A stretch of DNA of 13,140 nucleotides from Ga0077555 sp031367895. GTDB taxonomy: Bacteria; Pseudomonadota; Alphaproteobacteria; Rhizobiales; Hyphomicrobiaceae. Made by a program: the position numbers and the translations under genes. The stretch lies in assembly GCA_031367895.1 (NCBI GenBank), contig JANLQP010000021.1, positions 1 to 13,140 of the forward strand, given 5' to 3'. Under the pieces are notes generated by a model. The model worked only from the letters and a program-made list of their open reading frames with translations, did no database searches and had not been told where the DNA came from. The stretch's first letter is position 1. The number at the start of each line of letters is the position of its first letter. Of this stretch, positions 1 through 8,400 are shown piece after piece.

Positions 1-66
1 ACCGAGGACTACACGGAGGGCGTCGCTCCCACCCCCCCGCGCCGCCCGCCTAACTTCTTGGCAGGG
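1..66 (+). pseudogene. Possible 3' end of an enoyl-CoA hydratase-like gene (partial, enters from left edge)
   Basis: Frame 1 from the first base reads TEDYTEGVA, then PTPPR, then RPPNF. This resembles the usual C-terminus of enoyl-CoA hydratase/isomerase proteins (T-E-D-x-x-E-G-x-x-A-F-x-E-K-R-x-P-x-F), with the same spacing but an unusual PTPPR where AFLEK-like residues are expected. Third codon positions are strongly G/C, as in real genes here. No stop follows the expected end: the frame runs through the palindrome at 84-111 and on to a TAG at 364-366, deep inside the opposite-strand soxG. If this is a real gene end, its own terminus has been altered. Only about 20 residues support the call, so chance similarity is possible. 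Confidence 0.33.
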
Positions 67-83
67 TGCGTGCGGGCTCGCAA

Positions 84-111
84 GGGGGTCTCACCCTTGG
101 GTCTGACCCCC
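84..111. repeat. 28-bp imperfect palindrome covering the soxG stop codon
   Basis: Outer arms GGGGGTC (84-90) and GACCCCC (105-111) pair perfectly. Inside a 2x2 mismatch, ACCC (93-96) pairs with GGGT (99-102) around a TT loop. The soxG stop (TGA on the minus strand, 91-93) lies inside it. The core GGGTCAGACCC-like string resembles short dispersed intergenic repeats common in proteobacterial genomes. There is no T-run after either arm, so it is not a classical intrinsic terminator. Copy number in the genome cannot be judged from this window. Confidence 0.6.
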
Positions 112-639
112 ACTCTTGATGCCGCTGTCGGGCAGGCGCCAGATATGAACCGGGATATGCGCGATGCCGGTCATGGCGGCTGTTCCGACGGGGAATTCCG
201 TGGGGTGCAGGTCGAGCATCATCAGCTTGGCGAGCGCGTTGCGTACGTCGGGGCCGGTCAGATGCAGATGGACGCGGGCGTCGGACTGATCGGTGATCGA
301 GGCGAGGCCTGTGAGTTTGCGTGCAAGCTCGGTTGCGGCTTTTGCGTCGCGCGGTCGGATCAATAGCCACTGGTTTGGGCCGGACCAGACGATGGCAGTG
401 TCACCGCTGGCGGCGCGCATGGGCTTTCGTGGTGGCGCAATTCCGACAGCGTCGCGCAATGCGGCGGCAACAGTGTCAGCCTTGCCGCGCCGCGCGATGA
501 TCTGCGTGATGCGGCCAAGTGTGATCTCCGCGAGCACGACGCCGCTGCGTTTTCCCGTGGCGGAAACGGTGGAAACTGGCGCCGTGCCTGCCAGCGCGGA
601 GCGCGCCATGGGTTGGTCAAAAGCGTTGCCGTCAAGCAC
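91..639 (-). CDS. soxG: Sarcosine oxidase gamma subunit, C-terminus apparently truncated
   Basis: This 182-residue protein is the small gamma subunit of heterotetrameric sarcosine oxidase, a cytoplasmic enzyme that demethylates sarcosine. The call rests on its place directly after soxA and on gamma-subunit sequence such as ITLGRITQIIARRG near residues 40-52 and the GPNQWLLIRP segment near 86-95. It starts with GTG at 639, overlapping the soxA stop by 8 bp; a GGAGG lies 8 nt upstream. An ATG at 609 is a weaker alternative start. The family normally ends with a segment like (Y/F)E(L/I)xVxRS(F/Y)A followed by an aromatic/acidic tail. Here the protein reaches PVHIWRLPDSG and then ends with SGGQTQG inside a palindrome. 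The missing tail is not found in any frame of the 83 bases beyond. Whether the shortened subunit still assembles is unknown. Confidence 0.85.
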   Translation of the reverse strand: MLDGNAFDQPMARSALAGTAPVSTVSATGKRSGVVLAEITLGRITQIIARRGKADTVAAALRDAVGIAPPRKPMRAASGDTAIVWSGPNQWLLIRPRDAKAATELARKLTGLASITDQSDARVHLHLTGPDVRNALAKLMMLDLHPTEFPVGTAAMTGIAHIPVHIWRLPDSGIKSGGQTQG

Positions 640-3619
640 GTTGGCGTCCTCCGTCCTTGTCGTAGAAAACGGGGTCGCAGATCTCGACCTCGATATCCTT
701 GCGACGCACGGGATCGTAAGCGCGGACGATCTCGCCGTGCCGTTCGTGTCCGCGAGTGATCAGACCCAAGCCGATCGAGTGACCGAGGGTCGGCGAATAG
801 CACACTGATGTCATGTAACCCTGGTCGTCGTCGGCCGACGGTATCTTGCCGAGCGGCACGAAGTGGGCGCCGGCTGTCAGGCGTGCGGCTGAATCGAGAG
901 GGATGAAGCCGGCAACGCGCCAACGACCGGGATCGAGGAGGCCCGCACGTTGCGCGAGCGTACGGCCGATGAAGTCCTTGCGGCGGGAGACAAGCGATTC
1001 GAGGCCAAGGTCGCGCGCGGTGGTGGTGCCATTGAGTTCGTTGCCGGCGACGTGGCCTTTCTCGATGCGCAGGACGTTCAAGGCTTCGAGGCCGTAGGGC
1101 GTCAGGCCGAACGTGCGACCGCGCTGCGTCAGCGCGCGGATCAGGGCGTCGCCGTGCCTCGCGGGAACCGCGATCTCGTAGGCGCGTTCGCCGGAATAGG
1201 AGACGCGGAAGAGGCGGGCTTCGACGCCGCCGAGCACGGAAACGATTTTGAGGGCGAGATGTGGAAGCGCGCCGCTGGAAATGTCGTGGCGCGGATCGAC
1301 GACGCGTTCGAGGACATCGAACGATGCCGGGCCTGCGACCGCGAACTGCGCCCATTGCTCGGAGACGGTGGCGAGCTGCACATCGAGCGTTGGCCAGATG
1401 ACCTGGCGCGCATGCTCCATGTGCTGCATCACCTTGCCGGCGTTGGCGGTGGTCGTGGTCAGCACGAAGTGGTCGTCGCCGAAGCGTGCAACCGTGCCGT
1501 CGTCCATGACGAAGCCGTCCTCGCGCAACATCAAGCCATAGCGGATGCGACCGACGCGGAGCGTGGACATGGTGCCGGTATAGAGGCGGTCGAGGAAGGC
1601 GGCGGCGTCGGGCCCCTGCACGTCGATCTTGCCGAGCGTCGAGACATCGCAGACGCCTGCTGCCGTGCGCACGGCGGTGACCTCGCGGTTGCAACTTTCG
1701 AGCCAGTCGGCTTCGCCCGCGCGCGGATACCATTGGGCGCGGAGCCACGGCCCGCTCTCGATGAATTGCGCGCCCTGCTCGCGGGCCCAGGCGTGTGATG
1801 GCGTGAGGCGCGTCGGTTTCAAGTGCTTGCCGGTGTGGCTGCCGGCGAGGGCGCCGATCGTGACCGGCTCGACAGGAGGGCGGTACATGGTGGTGCCGGT
1901 CTCGGGGATCGAGCGTTGGCTGAGGGCGGACAAAATCGCGAGGCCGGTGACGTTGGCGGTCTTGCCCTGGTCGGTGGCCATGCCGAGCGTGGTGTAGCGC
2001 TTCATCAGCTCGACCGTGGCGTAACCTTCCTGATGCGATTGCGCGATGTCGGCGACGGTGACGTCGTTTTGCAGGTCGACGAAGGCTTTGCTGGTGCCGC
2101 CGACGTGCCAGAGCGGCGTGATGCGGATCGGATCGCTGGCGGCGGTGGGGGCTTTGCCAGTGGGTACTGCGCGGCCGAGGTGTTCAACGGTTGCTCGGGC
2201 GGCGGCGTTGCCATTGGTCAGGCAGTCGCCGAGCGATAGATCGCCATTGGCGGCGCCGGCGGCGATGATGCCGGGTGGCAAGGATGCGCCGGGCACGAAA
2301 GCGGCGATGTCCTCGCGCCATTGCGGGCGGCCGCCGTGATGGCAGGTGAGCGCGACGTTCGGGTTCCAGCCGCCGGAAACGGCGAGGCAATCGACAGGCA
2401 GCACCTGCGTGCCGCCATCGTTCAGCGCGACGTTGACGCGTTTGATGCCGTCGCGGCCGCCGTCAACGCTGGCGACAGTGCCGTTGACGATGCGGGCGCC
2501 AGATCGCTTGGCCAGCATGAAGTGGGCGTCCGATATGTCGGCGCGGCTGTCGATGATCGCGTCGACCGTGCGGCCGGCGTGCAGAAGTGCGGCGACCGTT
2601 TGCCAGCCGTCGTCGTTGTTGGTGAAGACGGCGAAGCGGTGGCCGGGCGCAACTGCGTAGCGCGCGAGATAGGTGCGCACGGCAGACCCGAGCATGACGC
2701 CCGGGCGGTCGTTGCCGGGGAAGACGATCGGGCGTTCGATGGCGCCGGCAGCGACGATCGCGCGCGTGGCGACGATGCGCCAGAAGCGCTGGCGCGGCTG
2801 ATGTTCGGGCGGAACCGCGACGTGATCGTTGACGCGTTCGAGGGCGCCGAACGTGCCATGGTCGTAGACGCCGAAGACGGTGGTGCGCTTGAAGATGCGG
2901 ACCTCGGGCATGCTGGCGAGTTCGGTTTGCGTTACGTGGAGCCATTCGCAAGCGGGTTTGCCGTCGATCTCGCCGCCGTCGGAGAGCAGGCGGCCGCCGA
3001 GACTGCGGTCAGTTTCGCAGAGGATGACGCGCGCACCGGATCGGCCGGCGACCAGTGCGGCGGCGAGGCCCGCAGGTCCGGCGCCGACGATCAGCACGTC
3101 GCAGTGGGCGGTGGCTTTCTCGTAGATGTCGGGGTCTGGGGAGTCGGGGGGGCGGCCGAGGCCTGCGGCGTGCCGGATGAGCGGCTCGTACAGGCGTTCC
3201 CAAAGTTTCGGCGGCCACATGAAGGTCTTGTAGTAAAAGCCTGCGGCAAAGATCGGCGCCAGCAGACCGTTCATGGCCAGCGCATCGTGGCGCAGCGAGG
3301 GCCAGCGGTTCTGGCTGTCGGCGGTGAGGCCGTTATAGAGTTCGATGGTCGTGGCGCGCGTGTTCGGTTCGCGGCGTGCGCCGGTGCGCAATTCGACGAG
3401 CGCGTTCGGTTCCTCCGGGCCGGCGGTGACGATGCCGCGCGGGCGGTGATACTTGAACGAGCGGCCAACGAGGCGTTCGCCGGCTGCGAGCAACGCCGAA
3501 GCGAGCGTGTCGCCGGGATGACCAATGAGCGCGCGACCGTCGAAGACGAAATCGAGCGTGCGCGTGCGGTCAATCTCGCCGCCGTGGGCGAGGCGGAACG
3601 GTTGCAGATTGCGGCTCAT
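632..3619 (-). CDS. soxA: Sarcosine oxidase alpha subunit
   Basis: This is the 995-residue large subunit of the heterotetrameric enzyme, of normal length for the family. The N-terminal region (about 20-95) has the family signature FDGRALIGHPGDTLASALLA and SFKYHRPRG. An NAD-binding Rossmann motif GAGPAG lies at 179-184 within CDVLIVGAGPAGLAAALVAG. From about residue 600 to the end is a folate-binding aminomethyltransferase (GcvT-like) domain with DVSTLGKIDVQGPDA near 658-672. In this family the alpha subunit binds NAD and tetrahydrofolate, which accepts the methyl-derived C1 unit as methylene-THF. The ATG at 3619 overlaps the soxD stop in an ATGA arrangement, with GGGAG 6 nt upstream, and the 3' end overlaps soxG, so translation is probably coupled. 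No disrupting lesion was seen. Confidence 0.96.
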   Translation of the reverse strand: MSRNLQPFRLAHGGEIDRTRTLDFVFDGRALIGHPGDTLASALLAAGERLVGRSFKYHRPRGIVTAGPEEPNALVELRTGARREPNTRATTIELYNGLTADSQNRWPSLRHDALAMNGLLAPIFAAGFYYKTFMWPPKLWERLYEPLIRHAAGLGRPPDSPDPDIYEKATAHCDVLIVGAGPAGLAAALVAGRSGARVILCETDRSLGGRLLSDGGEIDGKPACEWLHVTQTELASMPEVRIFKRTTVFGVYDHGTFGALERVNDHVAVPPEHQPRQRFWRIVATRAIVAAGAIERPIVFPGNDRPGVMLGSAVRTYLARYAVAPGHRFAVFTNNDDGWQTVAALLHAGRTVDAIIDSRADISDAHFMLAKRSGARIVNGTVASVDGGRDGIKRVNVALNDGGTQVLPVDCLAVSGGWNPNVALTCHHGGRPQWREDIAAFVPGASLPPGIIAAGAANGDLSLGDCLTNGNAAARATVEHLGRAVPTGKAPTAASDPIRITPLWHVGGTSKAFVDLQNDVTVADIAQSHQEGYATVELMKRYTTLGMATDQGKTANVTGLAILSALSQRSIPETGTTMYRPPVEPVTIGALAGSHTGKHLKPTRLTPSHAWAREQGAQFIESGPWLRAQWYPRAGEADWLESCNREVTAVRTAAGVCDVSTLGKIDVQGPDAAAFLDRLYTGTMSTLRVGRIRYGLMLREDGFVMDDGTVARFGDDHFVLTTTTANAGKVMQHMEHARQVIWPTLDVQLATVSEQWAQFAVAGPASFDVLERVVDPRHDISSGALPHLALKIVSVLGGVEARLFRVSYSGERAYEIAVPARHGDALIRALTQRGRTFGLTPYGLEALNVLRIEKGHVAGNELNGTTTARDLGLESLVSRRKDFIGRTLAQRAGLLDPGRWRVAGFIPLDSAARLTAGAHFVPLGKIPSADDDQGYMTSVCYSPTLGHSIGLGLITRGHERHGEIVRAYDPVRRKDIEVEICDPVFYDKDGGRQRA
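648..652 (-). promoter_or_regulatory. Ribosome binding site for soxG supporting the GTG start
   Basis: On the minus strand GGAGG is followed by 8 nt and then GTG at 639. It lies inside the 3' end of soxA and favours the GTG over the in-frame ATG at 609. Confidence 0.65.
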
Positions 3620-3888
3620 GCCGTGCTCCCGTTTGCTACGTCAGCGACAGCTTCGATCTTGTCGATCGCGTGCGTGCGGACGTCGCGGGAGACCTTCAGC
3701 CAGCTACGGCAACCGAAGGCGTGATACCAGAGTTCGCTGTGTGGGCCCGCGGGGTTGGTGCGGACGTAGGCGTAGGCGACGTGTTTCTCCAAAGGCTCGG
3801 TGACGGACGGCCGCGTGACAGTCGCGTCGCCGAGATAGGTAAACTCGCTCTGGTCGCGCGGGCCGCAAAACGGACAGGTTAATCGCAT
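3616..3888 (-). CDS. soxD: Sarcosine oxidase delta subunit
   Basis: This 90-residue protein is the small zinc-binding delta subunit of heterotetrameric sarcosine oxidase. It begins MRLTCPFCGPRDQSEF and contains SELWYHAFGCRSWL, both typical of the family. C5, C8, H56 and C60 have the spacing of the known delta-subunit zinc ligands (two Cys in CxxC, then His-x3-Cys). The usual family length is about 90-100 residues, so the ATG at 3888 is chosen over upstream in-frame ATGs that would add 80 residues reading across the end of soxB. The stop overlaps the soxA start by 4 bp (ATGA). A 65-bp gap with a palindrome separates it from soxB. The ribosome binding site is weak (AAGAGA). Confidence 0.95.
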   Translation of the reverse strand: MRLTCPFCGPRDQSEFTYLGDATVTRPSVTEPLEKHVAYAYVRTNPAGPHSELWYHAFGCRSWLKVSRDVRTHAIDKIEAVADVANGSTA

Positions 3889-3913
3889 TGTGTCGGTCTC
3901 TTGGTTGGCCGTC

Positions 3914-3939
3914 GGTGTCGGTCCCATGGGTCCGACACC
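3914..3939. repeat. 26-bp near-perfect palindrome in the soxB-soxD gap
   Basis: GGTGTCGG (3914-3921) pairs with CCGACACC (3932-3939). After a single T/T mismatch, CCC (3923-3925) pairs with GGG (3928-3930) around AT. It lies wholly within the 65-bp gap between the soxB stop and the soxD start. There is no U-run downstream on the minus strand, so it is not an obvious terminator. It could be an mRNA-stabilising stem, a REP-like repeat or a protein-binding site. Confidence 0.6.
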
Positions 3940-3953
3940 ATGAACAAAATTAT

Positions 3954-5207
3954 TCAGTGCAGGTTTGGTTGGGCGCCGGCGCCTTTCTCGTCGATCGTGC
4001 GGCCGCGCTGGAAGCGATCCAGACGTAACGCGGATGCGGCGGTATGTGGTTCGTCGCGCGCGAGGAGATGCGCGAAGGTCAGGCCGGAGGCCGGTGTCGC
4101 CTTGAAGCCGCCGTAGCACCAACCGCAATTCAGATAGAGCCCGTCAATGCCGGTGCGGTCGATGATCGGCGAGCCGTCCATCGACATATCCATGATCCCG
4201 CCCCAGTGGCGCAGGACGCGTGCGCGGCTGATGCTCGGTACGAGGGCGACGCCTTCCTCCATGACAGCTTCGATGATGGCCAGGTTGCCGCGTTGTGCAT
4301 ACGAGTTGTAACCGTCGATATCGCCGCCGAAGACGAGGCCGCCCTTGTCGGACTGGCTGATGTAGAAATGGCCGGCGCCGAACGTGATGACGCCCGGGAT
4401 CATCGGTTTCAGGCCTTCCGAGACGAACGCCTGCAACACGTGGCTTTCAATCGGCAAGTGGAGGCCAGCGAGTGCGGTGACGCGCGATGTGTTGCCGGCG
4501 ACGGCGAGGCCGATTTTGTCCGCGGCGATGGCGCCACGCGTGGTTTCGACGCCTGTCACGCGGCCGGCGCTGTCGCGACCGAAGCCGGTGACCTCGCAAT
4601 TCTGGATGATGTCGACGCCGAGCTGGTCGGCGGCGCGGGCGTAGCCCCAGACGACAGCGTCGTGACGGGCGGTGCCGCCGCGCCGTTGCAACAGTCCGCC
4701 GTGGATCGGGAAGCGGGCGTTGTCGAGATCGAGCATCGGCGCCATGCGCGCAACCTGGCCGCGATCGAGCAGTTCGGCATCGACGCCGTGCAGGCGCATG
4801 GCGTTGCCGCGGCGGGCGTAGGCGTCACGCTGCGCGTCGGAGTGGTAGAGGTTCAAGACGCCGCGCTGGCTCACCATCGTGTTGAAGTTGAGGTCCTGCT
4901 CCATCGTCTCCCAGAGCTGCATCGACAATTCGTAGAGCGGTATGTTGCCGGGCAGCAGATAGTTGGAGCGGATGATCGTGGTGTTGCGGCCGGCATTGCC
5001 GGAGCCGATGTGGTTCTTTTCGAGCACGGCGACGTTGCGGACGCCGTAGCGCTTGGCGAGGAAGTACGCGGTTGCAAGGCCGTGACCGCCACCGCCAACG
5101 ATGACGACGTCATAGCGCGGTTTCGGCTCCGGATCCCGCCATGCGCGGGTCCAGCCCTGTTGTCCGGCGAATGCTTCGCGAATGAGTGTCAGAATCGAGT
5201 ATCGCAT
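3954..5207 (-). CDS. soxB: Sarcosine oxidase beta subunit
   Basis: This 417-residue flavoprotein subunit carries the sarcosine oxidation site: it binds FAD noncovalently, and in characterised enzymes FMN covalently through a histidine. The protein starts MRYSILTLIREAFAGQQGW, as family members do. A dinucleotide-binding motif (VVIVGGGGHGLATAYFLAKR) lies at about 34-53, followed by GSGNAGRNTTIIRSNYL. H182 in GGTARHDAVVWGYARAAD matches the region of the FMN-linking histidine (His173 in the well-studied enzymes). The C-terminal half has the NCGWCYGGFKATPASG segment typical of the family. The ATG at 5207 is chosen by family N-terminus and length; an in-frame upstream ATG at 5327 only adds residues encoded by the 19-bp tandem repeat. 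No clear Shine-Dalgarno sequence precedes 5207. It is the first gene of the sox unit. Confidence 0.95.
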   Translation of the reverse strand: MRYSILTLIREAFAGQQGWTRAWRDPEPKPRYDVVIVGGGGHGLATAYFLAKRYGVRNVAVLEKNHIGSGNAGRNTTIIRSNYLLPGNIPLYELSMQLWETMEQDLNFNTMVSQRGVLNLYHSDAQRDAYARRGNAMRLHGVDAELLDRGQVARMAPMLDLDNARFPIHGGLLQRRGGTARHDAVVWGYARAADQLGVDIIQNCEVTGFGRDSAGRVTGVETTRGAIAADKIGLAVAGNTSRVTALAGLHLPIESHVLQAFVSEGLKPMIPGVITFGAGHFYISQSDKGGLVFGGDIDGYNSYAQRGNLAIIEAVMEEGVALVPSISRARVLRHWGGIMDMSMDGSPIIDRTGIDGLYLNCGWCYGGFKATPASGLTFAHLLARDEPHTAASALRLDRFQRGRTIDEKGAGAQPNLH

Positions 5208-5276
5208 GCCCGAACTTTGGCGGTAACCGGTAGCTGTTGACAAGGATCGAATCCGCGCAGCGTGAATGTGCCCATT

Positions 5277-5352
5277 GCACCATCGCCATCGCTCTGCACC
5301 ATCGCCATCGCTCTGCACCACCGCCATCGCTCCGCATCACCGCCATCGCTCC
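5277..5352. repeat. 19-bp tandem repeat, four copies
   Basis: Four consecutive 19-bp units start at 5277, 5296, 5315 and 5334. The first two are identical (GCACCATCGCCATCGCTCT), the third differs at two positions and the fourth at one more. A degenerate fifth unit (5353-5371, about 13 of 19 matches) leads into the GC-rich hairpin at 5372. The array lies 69 bp upstream of the soxB start, so it may sit in its promoter or leader. There are no spacers between units, so it is not a CRISPR array. Confidence 0.9.
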
Positions 5353-5371
5353 GGATCACCCCCATCCCCGG

Positions 5372-5396
5372 CCCTTCCCCTGTCGCGGGGGAAGGG
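5372..5396. repeat. REP-like GC-rich hairpin element
   Basis: CCCTTCCCC (5372-5380) and GGGGAAGGG (5388-5396) form a 9-bp stem with a 7-nt loop, preceded by CACCCCCATCCCCGG. The arrangement CCCCCATCCCCGGCCCTTCCCC...GGGGAAGGGGG resembles a dispersed intergenic palindrome common in alphaproteobacterial genomes. No T-run follows on either strand, so a terminator role is unsupported. Confidence 0.65.
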
Positions 5397-5446
5397 GGAA
5401 AAGAGGCGTGTTGACCGTGCCGGGAACGCAAGATTTGGATCGCGAC

Positions 5447-5475
5447 TGATTCAACTCAATCGGAGCTTGCTCTAG
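5447..5475. repeat. Possible remnant of a dispersed intergenic element
   Basis: TGATTCAACTCAATCGGAGC followed by TTGCTCTAG contains a small GAGC-TT-GCTC hairpin. It resembles a short repeat often seen between genes in Hyphomicrobiales, but only one copy is present here. It sits 8 bp beyond the stop of the fusion gene and could also contribute to its 3' end. Confidence 0.25.
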
Positions 5476-5483
5476 CCGGGCGC

Positions 5484-8400
5484 TCAAGCCGTCGCCGACT
5501 TCTCCAAGTGCTCGTGGATCTTGGGGTAGACGTCGATCGCGGCGTTCTTGCCGAAAATGCAGTCGATGTGGCCGTAATTGGGGATCAGATGGCGCTCGTA
5601 GAGGCGGCCGCCGTTGCGGGCGACGAGCTTTTCCATGGTGCGGGCAGTGCTTTCCGGCTTGAAGCAGCCGTTCTCGGCGCCGTGGATGAAGCATATCGGG
5701 AACGCCAGCCGGTCAAGGTGCGGCATGTAGCTGTCCTCGCCGTTGGCGTCGACGAGCACAGTCTTGCGCGCGAACCGAGCCAGCTGTTTGAACGCGTCGA
5801 TGTTGGCCTCTCCGAACATTTCCGCGAGGCCTGAATCGAATGTCAGCGCGTTAAGCTGATCGAGCTCGTAAAGTTGGCCATAGAGTGCGGTGATGCGGTT
5901 GGATGTGGCGTTGCGCGAGCGTGCGTCCCGCTTGAACGGGACGGCAATGCGGATCAGTGCGTCGACGGCGCGATTGGCGAAGCCCTGTTCAGTCGTGGCG
6001 CGGGCATTGACGAAGCCGATGCCGAGCTTGTCCAGCAAGGACGGGAGCCGCAGGAACGCGAGCAGGCGTTGCGGGAGGAGCGGGACCAGCACATCGGCAG
6101 CGATCTGCGAGATGACGGCCGAGCGGACGCCGGTCAGATGACCGCCGAGCACGGACATTACGAATGTCGTCGAGCCAAAGCAGTGCGCCATCACCTGAAC
6201 GCTGGTGGCGCCGGAATGGGCGAGGATGTGATCGACGGCGGGTTGATAGTCGAAACGTGCGCAGTCGTCGGCGGTCCAACGATCCTTCGCGTAGGGCAGG
6301 TCGATACTGGCGCGGAAGTCGAGGAGCCAGCAGTCGAAGCCGCGCTCGCAGAGGTATTCGAGCAGGTTGGTGTCAATGGTGTCGATCGAGAAGATCTGGC
6401 TCGAGACACCGAGGCCGTGGGTGAAGAGAACGGGACCTTTCTTGGCGGCACCGTCCATGTTGTAGCGGGTCAGCCGCAGTGTTTTTCCGTCGCGGGCCGG
6501 GAAGAAATGAATTTGCGGCGTGCCGGCGCGCAAGCCGCGCTTCTTGCGCGCACGTTCCGGATTGAAGCGCTTCAAGGGGGCGAAGATGTTGCCGTAGACG
6601 TCGAACAGGGTGCCAGCGAACAGGGCGCCGAACTTGACGACGCCAGCATTGCGGTCGATCGCCGAGGTGCCGCCGAAGCCGCGCAGCGTACGGATCTGCT
6701 TGGCGAAGTCGTCAGGCTTGATGACTAGGACACCGCGTGCGGAGCGGCCTGAGCTGCTGTTCTCGACGATGTCGATGAAGAGCGTGGTGGTATCGACGAT
6801 CAGGTCCGCGGGGCGGAGGTCGTCGTGAACGTTCTTGTGGCCGCGGAACGTGTAGCTGCGTCCGTCGCGGGCGGTAAGCTGCATCTGGTATTCGAACAGA
6901 CGCGTTTCGACGGCATCGTCGGCCTTGCGCATGAGGCGGAAGACGCCCTGGCTGATGTCGAGCGGCTCGGGCGACAGCCATTTGCAGATGGCGGTGCCCG
7001 TCAGCGTTCCCTGATGCATCGGATCGAGGATGAACTTGTCGACGTCGGCGATGTGGACGTCGACGGTGAAGTCGAACTGGGTGTCGAAGGTCCGCCCGAC
7101 CGTTTCGGCGGCGCGATAGTCGGCACTGGCGCGGTCGGAGATGAAGCCGGCCATGCGTTCGGTGAATTCGACGCCGACCGGCGCGTGGCGGTTTTGTGGT
7201 GCGGTGTGGGGTGTCGCTGCAGGCGCGGTGTTGGTGGTCGTGGCGGTTGTCTTAGCGTGTTCGATAGCAGATTTGGCGACGCTGGCAGTGGCTGCAAGCT
7301 CCGCGGCTTTGGCGGTGATCATGGCACCGAGCGCGCTGGCACCACTGGTGAGGTCCGTGAAGATGGCGCCGGACTTGACCTTGCGGACGAGGCGTTTCGC
7401 GATTGCGGCTGCGTCGGGTTCAGCGACCAGATGCATTAGCGGTTTGTCGGCGCTTTTGGTAACGTCGAGAGGTTTGCCGATGTCGGCTGCGAGATGGATC
7501 ATCGCGCGTTCGGCGATGGCGGTGATGGTCAGCAGCGGATTGACGCCGAGCGCCCGTGGAACAGCTGCGCCATCGACGACGTAGAGGCCGTCATGCACGG
7601 TGTCGGGCGCGGCGCCAGGGGAGGCGTCGAATACCCGGCATTTCTGATCGACAACGCCGTGGGCGCGATCGGTGCCCATGCCGCAGCCGCCGAGCGGATG
7701 CACGGTAATCAGCGTCTTGCCGAGGAACGTGTTCTGGATGGGGTTGCGGATATAGGTCGCCGAGTTCGCCGTCGCGATCTCGATCAGCTTCTCCTCGATG
7801 CGTTTGAAGACCTGCTGCGAAGAGGCCTCGGGCCAGTGGACGTGCGGGCGGTCGTCGTCCAGCGCGATGCGGCCGGCGGCGCCGTCGTGGGCCATTACAA
7901 GGTAGGTCGCTGTGTGATTCATGGCACCGCGATAGGCGCCGAGCAGCCAGCTTTCGTTACGCCGGATCGACTCCTGGAATTCGTCCATGAAGCCGCTGGT
8001 GGTGTTCTTGCCGAACAGCTTGCCGCCAACGTTAAAGATGCCAGGGAGGATCTCGGCGAGGCCGGACGGCATGACGCCTTCCTCGATGATCATGCCGTCG
8101 TTCAGCGGGCCGCTGCCACGCAGATCGAGCGCGCCGGCAATGCAGGGGCCAGGCGGCGTGGTGTTGGCCTTCGGCGGCTCGCCGATGCCGATGGCGTCGA
8201 CCGGCTTCTCGCCGTTCCAGGCGAAGGCCAGAACGTCGCCGTTTCCGGTGAAGCTGTGTCCAAGGCGATCGGAGACGGCGAGGCCCTGTGCCTGCGAGCG
8301 CAGCAGGATCTCGGTCGAACCGAGGCTACCGGCGCCGAGCACGATGATCTCGGCGGTGACCGTGCGGTCAGGCTGCTGGAAGTGGTCGCGGCGCTGGCTG

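Noticed and set aside
1..83. Remainder of soxG in another frame beyond the palindrome
   Set aside because: All three minus-strand frames were read and none contains a segment like the conserved SoxG tail.
360..1748. Minus-strand open frame (462 codons) overlapping soxA and soxG in another frame
   Set aside because: It is arginine- and proline-rich, as expected from an out-of-frame reading of GC-rich coding DNA; the soxA and soxG frames explain this region.
2321..3724. Long plus-strand open frame (467 codons) opposite soxA
   Set aside because: It is antisense to a well-supported gene; GC-rich DNA with G/C third positions often leaves the opposite strand open. The product shows no recognisable domain.
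3914..3939. Intrinsic terminator after soxB
   Set aside because: The stem is strong, but no U-run follows on the minus strand, and soxD to soxG need transcription through it.
3889..4128. N-terminal extension of soxD by 80 residues
   Set aside because: It would overlap soxB and read through the palindrome; delta subunits have about 90-100 residues and begin with the M-x-CPxCG segment seen at 3888.
4044..5240. Plus-strand open frame (398 codons) opposite soxB
   Set aside because: Antisense shadow of soxB with Ala/Val/Asp-rich sequence and no family match.
5238..5243. TTGTCA on the minus strand as a -35 box for soxB
   Set aside because: No -10-like hexamer is found at 16-18 nt, and the transcription start is unknown.
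5208..5327. N-terminal extension of soxB by 40 residues
   Set aside because: The extension is partly the translated 19-bp tandem repeat, and the family N-terminus MRYS begins at 5207.
5277..5352. CRISPR-like array
   Set aside because: The 19-bp units are contiguous with no spacers, and no cas genes are nearby.
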